This document shows, piece by piece, positions 1 to 7,824 of a stretch of DNA of 16,677 bases. Made by a program: the position numbers and the translations under genes. The notes beneath the pieces are model-generated. The model did not search any database and had not been told where the DNA came from. It was given only the letters and a program-made list of their open reading frames with translations. Source of the stretch: DASSKF01 sp035690725 (GTDB lineage: Bacteria > Actinomycetota > Actinomycetes > Actinomycetales > Dermatophilaceae). The stretch spans positions 1 to 16,677 of the forward strand of contig DASSKF010000215.1 of the NCBI GenBank assembly GCA_035690725.1, in the 5' to 3' direction. Positions within the stretch are counted from its first letter, which is position 1, and the number at the start of each line of letters is the position of its first letter.

Positions 1-2
1 AG

Positions 3-230
3 CGGCTCACCACCGTCGACGCGCACCGGCAGCTGCGCGAGAGCGGTGTGGCCGGCCGCGAGCAGCGCGCCCGCGTGGACCAGGCCGCGGCGGTGCTGAT
101 CCTGCAGGCGGCACTTGACGCCGAGCGTGCATCGGGGAACCCTGCGGGAGAGTTGCTGGGGGGTCGACGGCCCCGGACGCGCCGGAGTGGGCGCACCCCG
201 AGGCAGACCACGACGGAGGACCGACCGTGA
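3..230 (+). CDS. ruvX: RuvX/YqgF Holliday junction resolvase-like protein, 3' end only
   Basis: Only the last 75 codons are present; the gene begins before the window. The visible peptide contains LTTVDAHRQLRESG followed by a QRARVDQAAAVLILQAALD stretch, which is the conserved C-terminal part of the YqgF/RuvX RNase H-fold family (16S rRNA 5'-end processing and possibly Holliday junction cleavage). The Asp of RVDQAAA corresponds to the family's last conserved acidic residue. After the conserved core comes a basic, low-complexity tail of about 35 residues rich in Arg, Thr and Gly, longer than in many RuvX proteins. The stop overlaps the mltG start in a GTGA junction, the usual actinobacterial ruvX-mltG-aroE order, so the two are probably translationally coupled. 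The identification rests on the C-terminal motif plus synteny. Confidence 0.85.
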   Translation, partial: RLTTVDAHRQLRESGVAGREQRARVDQAAAVLILQAALDAERASGNPAGELLGGRRPRTRRSGRTPRQTTTEDRP

Positions 231-1456
231 CACCTTCCGACTCCCACCTGGAGCGCTCACTGTTCGGGGACACCGGCGACCCGCAGGAGCCCGGGCGCCC
301 CTCCGACGACCTGCCCCCCGCCGGCGACGACGGCGCCGGGGACCCGCACGGCGACGACGGTGCCCGCGACGACGAGGAGCCTCCCCGGCGCCGGCCCCGG
401 CGGCGCGGCCGGCGGTGGATCGCCCTGCTCGTCACGCTCGCGGTGGTGGTCGGCGCCGCCGGGTTCGCCCTGCTGAACCTGGTGCCCGCGGGCCAGCAGA
501 TCGTCGCCAAGCTCACCGAGAGCAACGACTACACCGGCACGGGCCACGGCCACACCACCGTCGTCGTCCACCCCGGGGACACCGGCACCCAGATCGCCCA
601 GACCCTGGTCGACCAGGGCGTGATCAAGTCGACGAACGCCTTCAGCGAGGCCGCCGCCCAGAACCCGGACGCGGCGGCGATCCAGCCGGGCACCTACCAG
701 CTGCGCAAGAAGATGAGTGCCACCTCGGCGATCTCGATGCTGCTGGACCCGGCCAACCGGCAGGTGCGGCGGGTGACGATCCCGGAGGGGCTGCGCGCCG
801 AGGAGGTCTTCGCGCGACTGGCCAAAGGCACCAAGCACTCGGTGAAGGACTACGAGAAGGCCGCCCGGAAGGCCCGCAAGATCGGCCTGCCGGCCCGGGC
901 GAAGGGTGAGGTCGAGGGGTTCCTCTTCCCGGCCACCTACGACTTCCAGCCCAAGCAGAGCGCCACCGACCAGCTGTCGACGATGGTCGACAAGGCCGTC
1001 GCGGTGCTCAACGAGGAGGGCGTCGCGGCGTCGGACCGCATGCGCGTGCTGACGATCGCCAGCCTCGTCGAGGCCGAGGCGCGACGCCCGCAGGACCGCC
1101 CGAAGGTCGCCCGGGTCATCCTCAACCGGCTCAAGAAGGGCATGCCGTTGCAGATGGACTCGACGGTGCACTACATCGCCGGGTCCCGGGGGAAGGCCGG
1201 CACCACGGACAAGCAGCGCCGCGCCAAGAGCCCCTACAACACCTACCGCCACGCGGGGCTCCCGCCGGGGCCGATCGACAGCCCGGGCAAGAAGTCGATC
1301 GACGCGGCGGTGCACCCCGCGCCGGGGAAGTGGCTCTACTTCGTCACGGTCAACCCCACGACCGGGAAGACGAAGTTCGCCGCGACGCTGTCCCAGCACG
1401 ACCAGAACGTGAAGGAGTTCCAGGCCTGGTGCTCCCGGCACGCCGACAAGTGCTGA
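227..1456 (+). CDS. mltG: Endolytic transglycosylase MltG (YceG-like)
   Basis: This is a 409-residue single-pass membrane protein that cuts nascent peptidoglycan strands outside the membrane and so sets glycan length. Residues 1-63 are a cytoplasmic Pro/Asp/Arg-rich tail ending in an Arg cluster, residues 64-86 are the transmembrane segment, and a LysM-like part follows at about 111-160 (VHPGDTGTQIAQTL). The YceG catalytic domain contains EGFLFPATYDF (230-240), IASLVEAEA with the presumed catalytic Glu282, a QMDSTVHY motif (309-316) and YNTYRHAGLPPGPIDSPG (337-354). All family landmarks are present and the length is normal. The GTG start overlaps the ruvX stop and has GGAGG at 215-219, seven bases upstream. 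The neighbouring ruvX and aroE are the usual actinobacterial partners. The disordered acidic/basic N-terminal tail is typical of actinobacterial MltG. Confidence 0.95.
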   Translation: MTPSDSHLERSLFGDTGDPQEPGRPSDDLPPAGDDGAGDPHGDDGARDDEEPPRRRPRRRGRRWIALLVTLAVVVGAAGFALLNLVPAGQQIVAKLTESNDYTGTGHGHTTVVVHPGDTGTQIAQTLVDQGVIKSTNAFSEAAAQNPDAAAIQPGTYQLRKKMSATSAISMLLDPANRQVRRVTIPEGLRAEEVFARLAKGTKHSVKDYEKAARKARKIGLPARAKGEVEGFLFPATYDFQPKQSATDQLSTMVDKAVAVLNEEGVAASDRMRVLTIASLVEAEARRPQDRPKVARVILNRLKKGMPLQMDSTVHYIAGSRGKAGTTDKQRRAKSPYNTYRHAGLPPGPIDSPGKKSIDAAVHPAPGKWLYFVTVNPTTGKTKFAATLSQHDQNVKEFQAWCSRHADKC

Positions 1457-2358
1457 GCCCCGCACCGGGTGACCCGCCCGACGCGTCCACGCCGACCGCT
1501 CGCCGGCGCGCGGCCGTGCTCGGGTCGCCGGTCGCGCACTCGCTCTCCCCGGCGCTGCACCGTGCGGCCTACACGCACCTCGGCCTGCGCGAGTGGACCT
1601 ACGAGTCGCACGAGCTGGTCGCCGGGCAGCTGCCGGACTTCCTCGCGGGCCTGGACCGGTCCTGGGCCGGCCTGTCGCTCACCATGCCGCTCAAGGAGGC
1701 GGCGCTCGCGGCGGCCAGCTCCGCCTCGCGCCTGGCCGCCGAGCTCGGGAACGCCAACACGCTCACCCCCACCGAGGGGGGCTGGCACGCCGACAACACC
1801 GACGTGGAGGGGGTGCGCCGCGCCCTGCTCGGGGCCGGCACCCCGGTGCCCGCCTCCGCGGTGCTCGTGGGCTCCGGCGCGACCGCCCGCTCGGCCGTGG
1901 CGGCCCTGGACGCCCTCGGGGTGCGCGAGCTCACCTTCGTCGTGCGCTCGGAGCTGCGCGCCGCCACCGCGGCCCAGTGCCGGTCCCGGGGCCTGCCCGC
2001 CCGCGTCGTCCGGTATGCCGAGTGCGCACCGGTACTCGCCGGTGCCGGTCTCGTCGTGAGCACCGTGCCGGCGGGCGCGGCCGACCCGCTCGCCGAGGCG
2101 CTCACCACCCAGCCGGTGGACGGCTCCGGGAGGCAGCCGGTGGTGCTGGACGTCGTCTACGCGGGCTGGCCCACGCGGCTCGCGGTCGTGTGCCGGGACC
2201 GTGGGGCGCTGGTGGTGTCCGGCTTGGAGCTGCTCGTGCACCAGGCCGTGGAGCAGGTGCGCCTGATGACCGGCGCGAGCGTGGCCCCCGAGGTGCTGCG
2301 CGCGGCCGGTCTCGCCGCGCTGTCGGGACCGCCCGCCGCCGGCGGAGCCGCGCGGTGA
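1450..2358 (+). CDS. aroE: Shikimate dehydrogenase
   Basis: AroE reduces 3-dehydroshikimate to shikimate with NADPH. With the GTG at 1450 the protein has 302 residues. Visible landmarks are the substrate site GSPVAHSLSP (25-34), LTMPLK with catalytic Lys82, AELGNANTLT, DNTD with catalytic Asp118, the nucleotide-binding GSGATARSA loop (141-149), and LLVHQAVEQ with Gln265. No ATG lies between the end of mltG and the first conserved motif; the GTG at 1450 is the only usual start that keeps the whole domain, and it overlaps the mltG stop by 7 bases. No strong Shine-Dalgarno sequence is visible, so translation probably depends on coupling to mltG. The first 18 residues are not conserved-looking. 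The end shares GTGA with the next gene. Confidence 0.93.
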   Translation: MLSPAPGDPPDASTPTARRRAAVLGSPVAHSLSPALHRAAYTHLGLREWTYESHELVAGQLPDFLAGLDRSWAGLSLTMPLKEAALAAASSASRLAAELGNANTLTPTEGGWHADNTDVEGVRRALLGAGTPVPASAVLVGSGATARSAVAALDALGVRELTFVVRSELRAATAAQCRSRGLPARVVRYAECAPVLAGAGLVVSTVPAGAADPLAEALTTQPVDGSGRQPVVLDVVYAGWPTRLAVVCRDRGALVVSGLELLVHQAVEQVRLMTGASVAPEVLRAAGLAALSGPPAAGGAAR

Positions 2359-3041
2359 CCCCGCTGGCGGTCGCGCTCGGGCTGGCCGGTGCCGTGGTCG
2401 GCGCCGGCGTCGCGTGGGCGCTGCGGCGCTGGGACTACCGCCTCGACGACGAGCGCAACCTGCCGGTGCGCCGGCCGATGCCCTGGCTGGTGCCGGCGAT
2501 GGCACTGGCGTGGGGCCTGCTCGGCTGGCGGCTGGGCGAGCTCGGGCAACCCGGCCTGCTCCCGGCATACCTGTTCTTCGGCACGCTCTCGGGTGCGCTG
2601 GTCGCCATCGACCTCGACGTGCACCGGCTGCCGGACGCGCTGCAGCTGCCCGCCATGCCGGTCCTCGTGGTGCTGCTCGCGATCGCCTCGTGGGCGTCCG
2701 GTGACTGGTGGGCGCTGGTGCGGGCGGTCATCGCGTGGGCGGTGCTGCTCGTCGCCTACTTCGTGCTGGTGCTCATCTCCCCGGGGGCCCAGGGGCTGGG
2801 CCTCGGCGACGTCAAGCTGGCCGGGGTCCTCGGTCTCGTGCTGGGCTGGCTGGGCTGGTTCCCGCTGCTGATCGGCGTCTACGCCGGGTTCCTGGTCGGC
2901 GGCCTGTTCGCCCTGGCGCTCGTCCTCGGGCGCCGTGCCGGGTGGAGCTCGTCGGTGGCCTACGGGCCGCCGATGATCGTGGGCGCCTTCGTCGGGATCC
3001 TCCTGCCCGTCGAGGTGGTGGCCGACCTGCTGTTCCGCTGA
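2355..3041 (+). CDS. Prepilin peptidase, A24 family, short form
   Basis: This 228-residue membrane aspartic peptidase would cut the leader of type IV prepilin-like or Tad/Flp pilins. It is almost entirely hydrophobic, with about seven predicted membrane segments. The two A24 catalytic sites are visible: the ALVAIDLDVHRLPD motif with Asp86, and GLGLGDVKLAG with Asp152. The long N-terminal methylation domain with paired CxxC motifs, found in proteobacterial PilD, is absent; residues 1-40 contain only one helix and a short basic loop, as usual in actinobacterial versions. The GTG start lies in a GTGA overlap with aroE. A homologue sits at this position in other actinobacteria (next to aroE in M. 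tuberculosis). No pilin or secretion genes lie in the window, so its substrates are encoded elsewhere. Confidence 0.9.
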   Translation: MTPLAVALGLAGAVVGAGVAWALRRWDYRLDDERNLPVRRPMPWLVPAMALAWGLLGWRLGELGQPGLLPAYLFFGTLSGALVAIDLDVHRLPDALQLPAMPVLVVLLAIASWASGDWWALVRAVIAWAVLLVAYFVLVLISPGAQGLGLGDVKLAGVLGLVLGWLGWFPLLIGVYAGFLVGGLFALALVLGRRAGWSSSVAYGPPMIVGAFVGILLPVEVVADLLFR

Positions 3042-3069
3042 CGGTGGCCGGCCGGCGGGGAGCCGCACG

Positions 3070-3097
3070 GTGACGACCGGTCCCGGCGTGACAAGAT
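3070..3097 (+). promoter_or_regulatory. Possible leaderless promoter for aroC
   Basis: GTGACG at 3070-3075 (four of six matches to TTGACA), a 16-bp spacer, and CAAGAT at 3092-3097 are followed by 7 bases and then the aroC ATG. That spacing would put the transcription start on or next to the ATG. No Shine-Dalgarno sequence precedes aroC, and this is the only real gap in the cluster, which fits a separate start of transcription. The first base of the -10 is not T, so support is modest. Confidence 0.3.
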
Positions 3098-3104
3098 CGC
3101 GACC

Positions 3105-4331
3105 ATGCTGCGCTGGTTGACCGCCGGGGAGTCCCACGGCCCGGCCCTCGTCGCGATCCTCGAGGGACTGCCGGCCGGGGTCGAGGTCACCTCCGCCGAC
3201 CTGGCCGCGGCGCTCGCCCGGCGACGCCTGGGCTACGGGCGCGGCGCCCGGATGAAGTTCGAACAGGACGAGGTCGAGTTCCTCGGGGGGGTGCGCCACG
3301 GGTCCACCCTCGGCTCGCCGGTCGCGGTCCGGGTCGGCAACACCGAGTGGCCGAAGTGGCAGGCCGTGATGGGTCAGGACCCGGTGGCGGCCGAGGAGCT
3401 CGCCGCCTCCGACGACGTCGGCGCACCCAAGGAGGTCGGCCGCAACAAGCCGCTGACCCGTCCTCGGCCGGGCCACGCGGACCTCGTGGGCATGCAGAAG
3501 TACGGCTTCGCCGACGCCCGCCCGGTGCTCGAGCGGGCGTCCGCCCGGGAGACCGCGGCTCGGGTGGCGCTGGGAGCGGTCGCCGCGGCGTTCCTGGGCC
3601 AGGCCTACGGCATCGAGGTGGTCTCGCACACCGTCGCGATCGGCGCCGCCTCGGTCGGTGCCGACGCGCCCCGGCCCACGCCGGCCGACGTCGACCGGCT
3701 CGACGCCGACCCGGTGCGCGCCCTCGATCCGCAGGCGTCCGCGGCGATGGTCGCGGAGGTGGACGCCGCCCACCGGGACGGCGACACCCTCGGCGGGGTG
3801 GTCGAGGTGCTCGCCCACGGCGTCCCACCGGGCCTGGGCTCGCACGTGCACTGGGACCGCCGGCTGGACGGCCGGCTCGCCGGAGCGCTGATGAGCGTCC
3901 ACGCGATCAAGGGGGTGGAGGTCGGCGACGGCTTCCGCACCGCGGCGCGCCGCGGGTCCGCGGCGCACGACGAGATGGAGCGCACCGGGTCCGGCGCCAT
4001 CACCCGGCGCACCGACCGGGCCGGCGGCACCGAGGGCGGGACGAGCACCGGGCAGGTGCTGCGCGTGCGGGCCGCCATGAAGCCGATCAGCACCGTGCCG
4101 CGGGCCCTCGACACCGTGGATGTGGCCGACACGTCAGCCTCGCCGCGGGCGATCCACCAGCGGTCCGACGTCTGCGCGGTGCCCGCCGCCGGCGTCGTCG
4201 CCGAGGCGATGGTCACGCTCGTGCTCGCCCAGGCCGCGCTGGAGAAGTTCGGCGGGGACAGCCTCGCGGAGACGGCGCGCAACCACACCGCATACCTGCA
4301 GTCGGTCCCGGAGGCGATGCGGACGTGGTGA
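3105..4331 (+). CDS. aroC: Chorismate synthase
   Basis: AroC makes chorismate from 5-enolpyruvylshikimate 3-phosphate in a trans-elimination that needs reduced FMN. The protein has 408 residues, close to the M. tuberculosis enzyme (about 400). All three family signatures are present: GESHGPALVAILEGLPAG (8-25, with His11), the ASARETAARV region (145-154), and RSDVCAVPAAGVVAEAM near the C-terminus. TRPRPGHAD carries the second active-site His124, and GTEGGTSTGQ is the usual Gly-rich FMN/phosphate segment. ATG at 3105 gives the canonical MLRWLTAGESHGPAL N-terminus. It follows the prepilin peptidase after 63 bp and overlaps aroK at GTGA. There is no FMN reductase domain, so it is the monofunctional bacterial type. 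Confidence 0.97.
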   Translation: MLRWLTAGESHGPALVAILEGLPAGVEVTSADLAAALARRRLGYGRGARMKFEQDEVEFLGGVRHGSTLGSPVAVRVGNTEWPKWQAVMGQDPVAAEELAASDDVGAPKEVGRNKPLTRPRPGHADLVGMQKYGFADARPVLERASARETAARVALGAVAAAFLGQAYGIEVVSHTVAIGAASVGADAPRPTPADVDRLDADPVRALDPQASAAMVAEVDAAHRDGDTLGGVVEVLAHGVPPGLGSHVHWDRRLDGRLAGALMSVHAIKGVEVGDGFRTAARRGSAAHDEMERTGSGAITRRTDRAGGTEGGTSTGQVLRVRAAMKPISTVPRALDTVDVADTSASPRAIHQRSDVCAVPAAGVVAEAMVTLVLAQAALEKFGGDSLAETARNHTAYLQSVPEAMRTW

Positions 4332-4894
4332 CCGCAGACCAGCACCGGCCCGCGGTCGTGCTCATCGGCCCGCCGGGGTCCGGCAAGACGACCACCGGGC
4401 GCGCGCTGGCCGAGCTGCTCGGCGCGACGTTCCACGACACCGACCACGCGGTCGAGGAGGCCGCGGGGCGCGCGATCTCGGACATCTTCATCGAGGACGG
4501 GGAGGGGCGCTTCCGGACCCTCGAGCGGGCGGCGGTGACCTCGGCCCTCAGCACCGTCGACGGGGTCCTGGCGCTCGGCGCCGGTGCCGCGATGGACGGG
4601 GAGGTGCAGCAGGCGCTGGCCGGCCACACCGTGGTGTTCCTCGACGTGGGGATCGCCGACGCCGCGAAGCGGGTGGGCTTCGACCAGTCCCGCCCGCTGC
4701 TGCTGGTCAACCCCCGGCAGCAGTGGGTCCGCCTGATGGAGAGGCGGCGCCCGACCTACGAGCGGCTGGCCTCGACCCGGGTGGACACGGCCGGCCGCTC
4801 CGCCGCGGAGGTGGCCGAGGAGGTCGCCGGGTGGCTCCGCTCCGGCGCGCCGGCACCACCGACCGGGGGCACCCGGGACGGAGGCGAGCGGTGA
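4328..4894 (+). CDS. aroK: Shikimate kinase
   Basis: AroK phosphorylates shikimate at O3 with ATP. With the GTG at 4328 (GTGA overlap with aroC) it has 188 residues; GTG 4325 would add one residue. Visible are the P-loop GPPGSGKTT (14-22, Lys20), the shikimate-binding HDTD (Asp37, Asp39), RFRTLE with Arg63 (equivalent to M. tuberculosis Arg58), SRPLL in the lid, and the RRPTYERLA segment. One feature is odd: the shikimate-binding Gly-Gly-Gly (residues 79-81 in M. tuberculosis AroK) reads Gly84-Ala85-Gly86 here. The other key residues are intact, so I infer an active enzyme. The C-terminal 20 residues (Pro/Gly/Thr-rich) lie outside the kinase fold. The GTGA overlap with aroB suggests coupled translation. 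Confidence 0.95.
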   Translation: MTADQHRPAVVLIGPPGSGKTTTGRALAELLGATFHDTDHAVEEAAGRAISDIFIEDGEGRFRTLERAAVTSALSTVDGVLALGAGAAMDGEVQQALAGHTVVFLDVGIADAAKRVGFDQSRPLLLVNPRQQWVRLMERRRPTYERLASTRVDTAGRSAAEVAEEVAGWLRSGAPAPPTGGTRDGGER

Positions 4895-6003
4895 GCGAGG
4901 CGCCGGCGACCAGCCGGATCGGCGTGGGCGGCTACGACGTGGTGGTCGGGCGCGGGCTGCTGGGGGAGATCGCGCCGCTGCTCGGCAACGGCGTCGAGCG
5001 GGTGATGGTCATCCACCCCAAGGCGCTCGCCGCCACCGGGGAGGCCGTGCGGGCCGACCTCGCCGAGCAGGGGTTCCAGGCGTTCGCGGCCGAGGTGCCC
5101 GACGCCGAGGAGGCCAAGTCCGCGGAGGTCGCCACCTTCTGCTGGCAGGTGCTCGGGCAGGCCGGCTTCACCCGCTCCGACGCGATCGTCGGCGTGGGCG
5201 GGGGCGCGACCACGGACCTCGCCGGGTTCGTGGCGGCCACCTGGCTGCGCGGGGTGCGGGTGGTGCACGTGCCCACCACGCTGCTCGGCATGGTGGACGC
5301 CGCCGTGGGCGGCAAGACCGGCATCAACACGGCCGAGGGCAAGAACCTCGTCGGCGCCTTCCACGAGCCGGCCGGGGTGCTCTGCGACCTCGACAGCCTC
5401 GGCACGCTGCCGCGGCACGACCTCGTCGCCGGGCTCGCGGAGGTGGTCAAGTGCGGCTTCATCGCCGACCCGGCGATCCTCGACCGGGTCGAGGCCGACC
5501 CCGCGGCCGCGAGCGACCCGACCGGGCCGGTGCTGCGCGAGCTCGTCGAGCGGGCGGTGCGGGTCAAGGCCGACGTGGTGACCCGCGACCTGCGCGAGTC
5601 CTCGCTGCGCGAGGTGCTCAACTACGGGCACACCTTCGGGCACGCACTCGAGCTCAGCGAACGGTACGGCTGGCGGCACGGCGCGGCGGTGGCCGTGGGC
5701 ATGGTCTACGCCGCCGAGCTCGCCCGCCTGGCCGGTCGGCTGCCGGAGCACGTGGTCGACCGGCACCGGCGGATCCTGACCGGCCTCGGCTTGCCCACGA
5801 GCTACCGCGGGGACCGCTGGCAGCGGCTGCACGACGCGATGAAGCGCGACAAGAAGACCCGTGGCTCCCTGCTGCGCTTCGTGGTGCTCGAGGACGTCGG
5901 CCGGCCGGCCCGCCTGGAGGGGCCGGACCCGGCGCTGCTGCAGGCGGCCTACGCCGAGGTCAGCACCGAGCCGCCGGCCGGCGGGACCGTCTCACTGGGC
6001 TGA
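4891..6003 (+). CDS. aroB: 3-Dehydroquinate synthase
   Basis: AroB cyclises DAHP to 3-dehydroquinate using NAD and a divalent metal. It has 370 residues, a normal bacterial length. Landmarks are GVGGGATTDLAGFVAATWLRG (101-121, NAD and substrate binding), HVPTTLLGMVDAAVGGKTG (126-144), AEVVK with metal ligand Glu184, NYGHTFGHALE with His247, WRHG with His263, and the KRDKK active-site lysines at 318-322. The GTG start is in a GTGA overlap with aroK and has GGAGG at 4880-4884, six bases upstream. It is the last gene of the shikimate cluster: the type II dehydroquinase gene aroQ, which follows aroB in M. tuberculosis, is absent. Its stop overlaps the 3' end of the convergent lipoprotein gene by 12 bases, leaving no room for an ordinary terminator. 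Confidence 0.97.
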   Translation: MSEAPATSRIGVGGYDVVVGRGLLGEIAPLLGNGVERVMVIHPKALAATGEAVRADLAEQGFQAFAAEVPDAEEAKSAEVATFCWQVLGQAGFTRSDAIVGVGGGATTDLAGFVAATWLRGVRVVHVPTTLLGMVDAAVGGKTGINTAEGKNLVGAFHEPAGVLCDLDSLGTLPRHDLVAGLAEVVKCGFIADPAILDRVEADPAAASDPTGPVLRELVERAVRVKADVVTRDLRESSLREVLNYGHTFGHALELSERYGWRHGAAVAVGMVYAAELARLAGRLPEHVVDRHRRILTGLGLPTSYRGDRWQRLHDAMKRDKKTRGSLLRFVVLEDVGRPARLEGPDPALLQAAYAEVSTEPPAGGTVSLG

Positions 6004-7689
6004 GGAGGCGCCGGTTCGCCCGTCGGTGCGCGTGATCCGCGGGTAGACGGGGAACCCGTCCACGCCGAACGCCACGTCGGTCACCCGCGGTGACCAGCCG
6101 CCGGTGGCGTGCGGGTTCCACAGCGGGATCACCGGCAGGTCGTGCACCAGCACGCGCTCCGCGTCGTGGTACGCCTCGGTCATCGCGTCCTCGTCCCGGG
6201 CCCGCTGCGCCCGCTCGACGGCGGCGTCGAACCGGGCGCTCCGGTAGCCGCCGGGCGCGCCGGCCGCCCCCGGGGACGGGTTCGCGCCGCCACCGGAGCT
6301 GAACCGTGGCACCAGGAAGTCGGCGATGCCGGGGTAGTCCATCCGCCACTCCGAGCGGTAGGGCGTCCCGATGCGGCCGGACGAGATCGCCGTGCGGTAG
6401 GCCGTGCCGTCGCGGAAGGGGCGCCCCTCGCAGGACACGTCGAGCACCTCGTGGATGTCCCGGCACACCGCCTCCACCCAGACCCCGTGGCCGCCGTCGG
6501 CCGGGTAGGCGATGCGCAGCGTCCGGTCCAGGCCGCCGGCGCGTCGCAGCAGCCGGCGCGCCGTCTCGGGGCGGAACTGGCAGGTGGGTCCGCACAGCTG
6601 CTCCGACCAGCCGGGCACCACCGGTGCCGAGAAGTCCGTGGCGGGAGTGGCCGTGCCGTGCAGGACCTCCCCGGTGATCCGCTCCCGGTCGATCGCCATG
6701 GACAGCGCCCGCCGCAGCTGCCGGCCGCGTTCGCCCTGCCACGGCGGCTCGTCGAGGGGGAACGACAGCGAGACGAGCCGGCCCGCCGGGCGGTTCACCG
6801 ACCGGGACCCCAGCTGCTCGGCGAACGAGCCGAGCCGGTCCGCCGGGACCGTGTCGACCACGTCCAGCCTGCCCTCGCGCAGGGCCCGGTAGGCGTCGGA
6901 CGCGCGGTCGAACCAGGTGATCCGGATCCCGCCGTTGTGCGGCACGTCCGCGCCCTTGAACGACGGGTTCGCCTGGAGCAGCATGCCGTTGCGCGGCTGC
7001 GACTCGCGGCCGAGCTGGTAGGGGCCGTTCCCGACGGGGTGCTCGCCGAAGCTCTCCTTGTCCTTGTAGGCCACCGTGGGCAGGGGCAGGAACGCCACCG
7101 CCCCCAGGCGCCGCGGAAACGTCGGGTCCGGGTGGCACAGGGTGACGGTGAAGACGGTGTCGCTGCGCACCTCCAGCCCGGACATGGTCTTGGCGCTGGG
7201 ACGGGCGCCCGGTGGGCTCGGGTGCACGTCGGCATACCCCTCGATGGGGGAGAAGAACGAGGCGTTCGGCTGCTCGTTCACCCCGAGGGCCGCGTAGTTC
7301 CACGCGTCGACGAAGGAGGAGGACGTGACCGGCTCCCCGTTGGTGAACTTCCAGCCCTTCTCCAGGGTGATCCGCCAGGTCGTGGCGTCGTCGGTGGTGA
7401 TGGAGCGCGCCACCTCGCGCACGACGTGGCCGTCCTCGTCGTAGCGGACCAGGCCGCGGAAGAGCAGGTCCATCAACCGGGTGCCGCCCTCGTCCTGGAC
7501 CACCCCGGGGTAGAGCGGCACGGTGGGACGGGTGCCGTTCACCCGCACCACGCCCCCGTTGCCGGGTGTCCCGGCAGAGCTCGCGTCCACGGTCGACTCC
7601 GCGGTGTCACGACAGGAGCCGAGGGTGAGCGCGAGAACGACGGCAGCGGCCGCGCAGGCGGCGCGCCGGGCACGCCCGGTGCCGGGCAT
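5992..7689 (-). CDS. ABC transporter solute-binding lipoprotein, SBP_bac_5 (peptide/nickel) family
   Basis: A 565-residue extracytoplasmic binding protein. Residues 1-25 form a signal peptide (GRARR basic start, then a hydrophobic core) with a lipobox-like LGSC, so Cys26 is the likely lipidated residue. The mature part has features of the peptide/oligopeptide-binding family: a LMDLLFRGLVRYDEDG segment near residue 80, WRITLEKGWKFTNGEPVTS followed by FVDAWNYA, a VGNGPYQL motif and RRALSMAIDRERI. The C-terminus has VERVL-VHDLPVIPLWN-type segments. The ligand is not predictable from sequence; peptides are the family default. No permease or ATPase gene is nearby, so it is either an orphan or works with a transporter encoded elsewhere. 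The ATG is well supported by AGGAGG (reverse complement of 7696-7701), six bases away. It runs opposite to its neighbours. Confidence 0.88.
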   Translation of the reverse strand: MPGTGRARRAACAAAAVVLALTLGSCRDTAESTVDASSAGTPGNGGVVRVNGTRPTVPLYPGVVQDEGGTRLMDLLFRGLVRYDEDGHVVREVARSITTDDATTWRITLEKGWKFTNGEPVTSSSFVDAWNYAALGVNEQPNASFFSPIEGYADVHPSPPGARPSAKTMSGLEVRSDTVFTVTLCHPDPTFPRRLGAVAFLPLPTVAYKDKESFGEHPVGNGPYQLGRESQPRNGMLLQANPSFKGADVPHNGGIRITWFDRASDAYRALREGRLDVVDTVPADRLGSFAEQLGSRSVNRPAGRLVSLSFPLDEPPWQGERGRQLRRALSMAIDRERITGEVLHGTATPATDFSAPVVPGWSEQLCGPTCQFRPETARRLLRRAGGLDRTLRIAYPADGGHGVWVEAVCRDIHEVLDVSCEGRPFRDGTAYRTAISSGRIGTPYRSEWRMDYPGIADFLVPRFSSGGGANPSPGAAGAPGGYRSARFDAAVERAQRARDEDAMTEAYHDAERVLVHDLPVIPLWNPHATGGWSPRVTDVAFGVDGFPVYPRITRTDGRTGASSAQ

Positions 7690-7722
7690 CGGCTTCCTCC
7701 TGGAATCGCACCACTGGGGACC

Positions 7723-7739
7723 ACCCGGACGTGCCGGGT
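7723..7739 (-). other. Perfect hairpin in the 5' leader of the lipoprotein gene
   Basis: On the transcribed strand ACCCGG and CCGGGT (six base pairs) enclose a five-base loop, 34 bases upstream of the lipoprotein start codon and outside its Shine-Dalgarno sequence. It would lie in the mRNA leader if transcription starts near 7773. There is no U-tract, and I do not recognise a riboswitch class. Confidence 0.3.
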
Positions 7740-7779
7740 TGGTGCAGGACCGAGCGGAGTGGGGACGGGATCGCCGGGA

Positions 7780-7785
7780 AGCCTA
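7780..7785 (-). promoter_or_regulatory. Candidate -10 element for the lipoprotein gene
   Basis: The reverse strand reads TAGGCT, which fits the actinobacterial TANNNT -10 pattern. The -35 region is weak (TCAGAG at 17 bp or GGTCAG at 19 bp upstream), which would suit an activator-dependent promoter. Transcription would start near 7773, giving a leader of about 84 bases. Confidence 0.35.
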
Positions 7786-7824
7786 GTTGCGCGATCGGTC
7801 CGCTCTGACCGCTGCAGCGGGGGC

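Noticed and set aside
2157..3968. A 603-codon reverse open frame across aroE, the prepilin peptidase and aroC
   Set aside because: It spans three intact forward genes and has low-complexity Arg/His/Gln/Pro content without recognisable domains; long antisense frames are expected at this GC content.
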